NCBI GenBank assembly: GCA_047947135.1
Contig: CP170457.1
Span: 1,736,001-1,800,000, forward strand
Direction of reading: 5' to 3'
Source of the DNA: Planctobacterium sp047947135
GTDB lineage: Bacteria; Pseudomonadota; Gammaproteobacteria; Enterobacterales; Alteromonadaceae
DNA: 64,000 nt
Below, piece after piece: positions 63,085-64,000 of the stretch. The position numbers were made by a program, and so were the translations under genes. Positions within the stretch are counted from its first letter, which is position 1, and each line of letters begins with the position of its first letter. The notes under the pieces are model-generated. The model saw only the letters and a list, made by a program, of their open reading frames with translations. It had not been told where the DNA came from and ran no database searches.

Positions 63085-63519
63085 ATGAAATTTACATTAA
63101 CTGATGAAATACAGGGTGCTCATTTTAAGATATTAAATGCGCGTTCGATGTTCCATGTTGTATGCTCACAAATTAAGCAGTCCGAGAGCAACTATTTTTC
63201 CCTGCTGAAGCCAGCTATTTATTGCTTAGAAAAGGATTTTGAATCATTAAGTTGCATGTTAGAGCATTTGTATAACGTGCAGCAGCTTCCTCCTACTGAT
63301 ATTGATATTAATCTGGTCTATCAGGCGAAACGTGCATTGACGTGTATTGAGGATCTTTACTACAAAGAAATATTTGATCAGCTGCCACATGAAAAAATGT
63401 TAATAGATCCTTTTGATATTCATTTGTCACAAGCGCTGATGGGTATTTGGCAGCTCATTTATTCAGCTAGAAAAGAGTATCTTGCAATGATGCCTGACGA
63501 GGCTAAAGAAGCAGCTTAA
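63085..63519 (+). CDS. Hypothetical island protein, helical
   Basis: 144 residues, all-helical, with no membrane segment and no signal. Visible parts are SMFHVVCSQIKQSESNYFSLLKPAIYCLEKDFESLSCMLEHL and an acidic middle (TDIDINLVYQ). It follows the integrase gene by 51 bases, in the same direction, with GAAGGTAGCT as ribosome site. I do not recognise it; it may be a regulator or cargo gene of the island. Confidence 0.6.
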   Translation: MKFTLTDEIQGAHFKILNARSMFHVVCSQIKQSESNYFSLLKPAIYCLEKDFESLSCMLEHLYNVQQLPPTDIDINLVYQAKRALTCIEDLYYKEIFDQLPHEKMLIDPFDIHLSQALMGIWQLIYSARKEYLAMMPDEAKEAA

Positions 63520-63612
63520 TTTAAAGCTTTACCAAGTCTAGGGTAGCTCCCGAAAAGTCAGAACCCTACTGACCTGGCTTGGTGATATTTTAGGGTGATC
63601 GTGAGGGACGAT

Positions 63613-64000
63613 ATGAATTACAGTATCTTTAAATTAAAGCAATGGTTCTCTTTAACTGAAGCTGCAAATTATTTTTCGTTGAAGTTTGACTACCTTTTTG
63701 GTGTTGAAGATGTCCTTCAATTCGCACTAACCAAGGAGTTGAGAGTTTCTTGGTTACTTAATGAAAGATGGGTTAGGAGAGTAGAAAAAGTAGCCTCAAT
63801 TTATCTCAATCAGAATGAGCATGATTACTATACGGCTCATAATAAATTCCCTCCTCAAATGGAGGATAAGCTGAAGGGCCTACCAGATAATATTGATAAG
63901 GTAATTTATCCTGACCTTACAGCGCTGGGACTTTTTCCTAAAAACTTTAAACAAGAACATATTTGGACACTTCGTCACCGGTGTTGTGGTGAACCTTTTC
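63613..64000 (+). CDS. Hypothetical island protein, N-terminal part (cut by window edge)
   Basis: The ATG at 63613 follows GAGGGACGAT and the frame stays open to the window edge (129 codons). The visible part begins MNYSIFKLKQWFSLTEAANYF, a helix-turn-helix-like start often seen in island genes, and later has IWTLRHRCCGEPF. The segment upstream (63530-63595) has complementary ends (ACCAAG/CTTGGT) that could form an RNA hairpin. No function can be given. Confidence 0.65.
   Translation, partial: MNYSIFKLKQWFSLTEAANYFSLKFDYLFGVEDVLQFALTKELRVSWLLNERWVRRVEKVASIYLNQNEHDYYTAHNKFPPQMEDKLKGLPDNIDKVIYPDLTALGLFPKNFKQEHIWTLRHRCCGEPF

Noticed and set aside
1..64000. CRISPR arrays, rRNA genes and complete IS elements
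   Set aside because: No regularly spaced direct repeats, no rRNA sequence and no transposase were seen; the only mobile signals are the two MITE-like repeats and the tRNA-linked integrase.

Overview
The window looks like a chromosomal segment of a marine gammaproteobacterium of the order Alteromonadales, Alteromonadaceae-like. This is inferred from gene content: argR divergent from mdh, anmK and an M23 peptidase divergent from tyrS, an mtnN/CobD-like pair, a MipA/DUF3019/two-component operon, a vSGLT-like Na+ symporter, an Oar-like TonB receptor and several chemoreceptors. No rRNA, complete IS element or CRISPR array was seen. There is one tRNA, and two MITE-like repeats made of nested inverted repeats.

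Layout: 1-3.8 kb, end of a lipoprotein gene and an envelope-stress-like operon (MipA, DUF3019, response regulator, histidine kinase). 3.9-11.3 kb, erpA, an RND efflux pair, a GST and a Na+/sugar symporter. 11.3-16 kb, a MITE, a chemoreceptor, a WD40-type lipoprotein and a DUF885 protein. 16-24 kb, a secreted alpha-amylase with an overlapping esterase, a long PLP enzyme and two secreted proteins. 24-28.5 kb, peptidoglycan recycling/remodelling and tyrS. 28.7-37.8 kb, a MerR/cupin operon, an amine-oxidase-like FAD enzyme with GNAT and DUF2721 genes, then the SAM by-product salvage genes ahcY, adenosine kinase, a CobD-like gene and mtnN. 37.9-42.5 kb, a PafA-type phosphatase, a 2OG-Fe(II) oxygenase, and nucleoside uptake and phosphorylation genes (nupC, udk). 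42.6-48 kb, a periplasmic-binding-like protein overlapping a membrane-anchored putative regulator, divergent from the Oar-like receptor.

The most interesting locus is 48.2-53.1 kb. It encodes a HlyD-type adaptor, a peptidase-containing ABC transporter with an intact C39 catalytic triad, a stand-alone LuxR-type DNA-binding protein, an unannotated 52-residue precursor with a double-glycine leader, and a RimK/MvdD-like ATP-grasp ligase. The short core holds one TTxxxxEE motif. This is the architecture of a graspetide (omega-ester-containing RiPP) cluster, with the core motif known from the plesiocin type. A stem-loop lies between precursor and ligase, and a consensus -10 box lies upstream of the precursor.

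53.2-61.4 kb returns to housekeeping and accessory genes: a nucleoside hydrolase, a dCache chemoreceptor, a FabH-like synthase, argR, a second MITE, mdh, a DUF2059-like protein and a YigZ-family protein. At 61.5 kb a tRNA-Leu(CAG) is followed directly by a P4-type tyrosine integrase and unknown genes. This marks the left edge of a genomic island that continues past the window.
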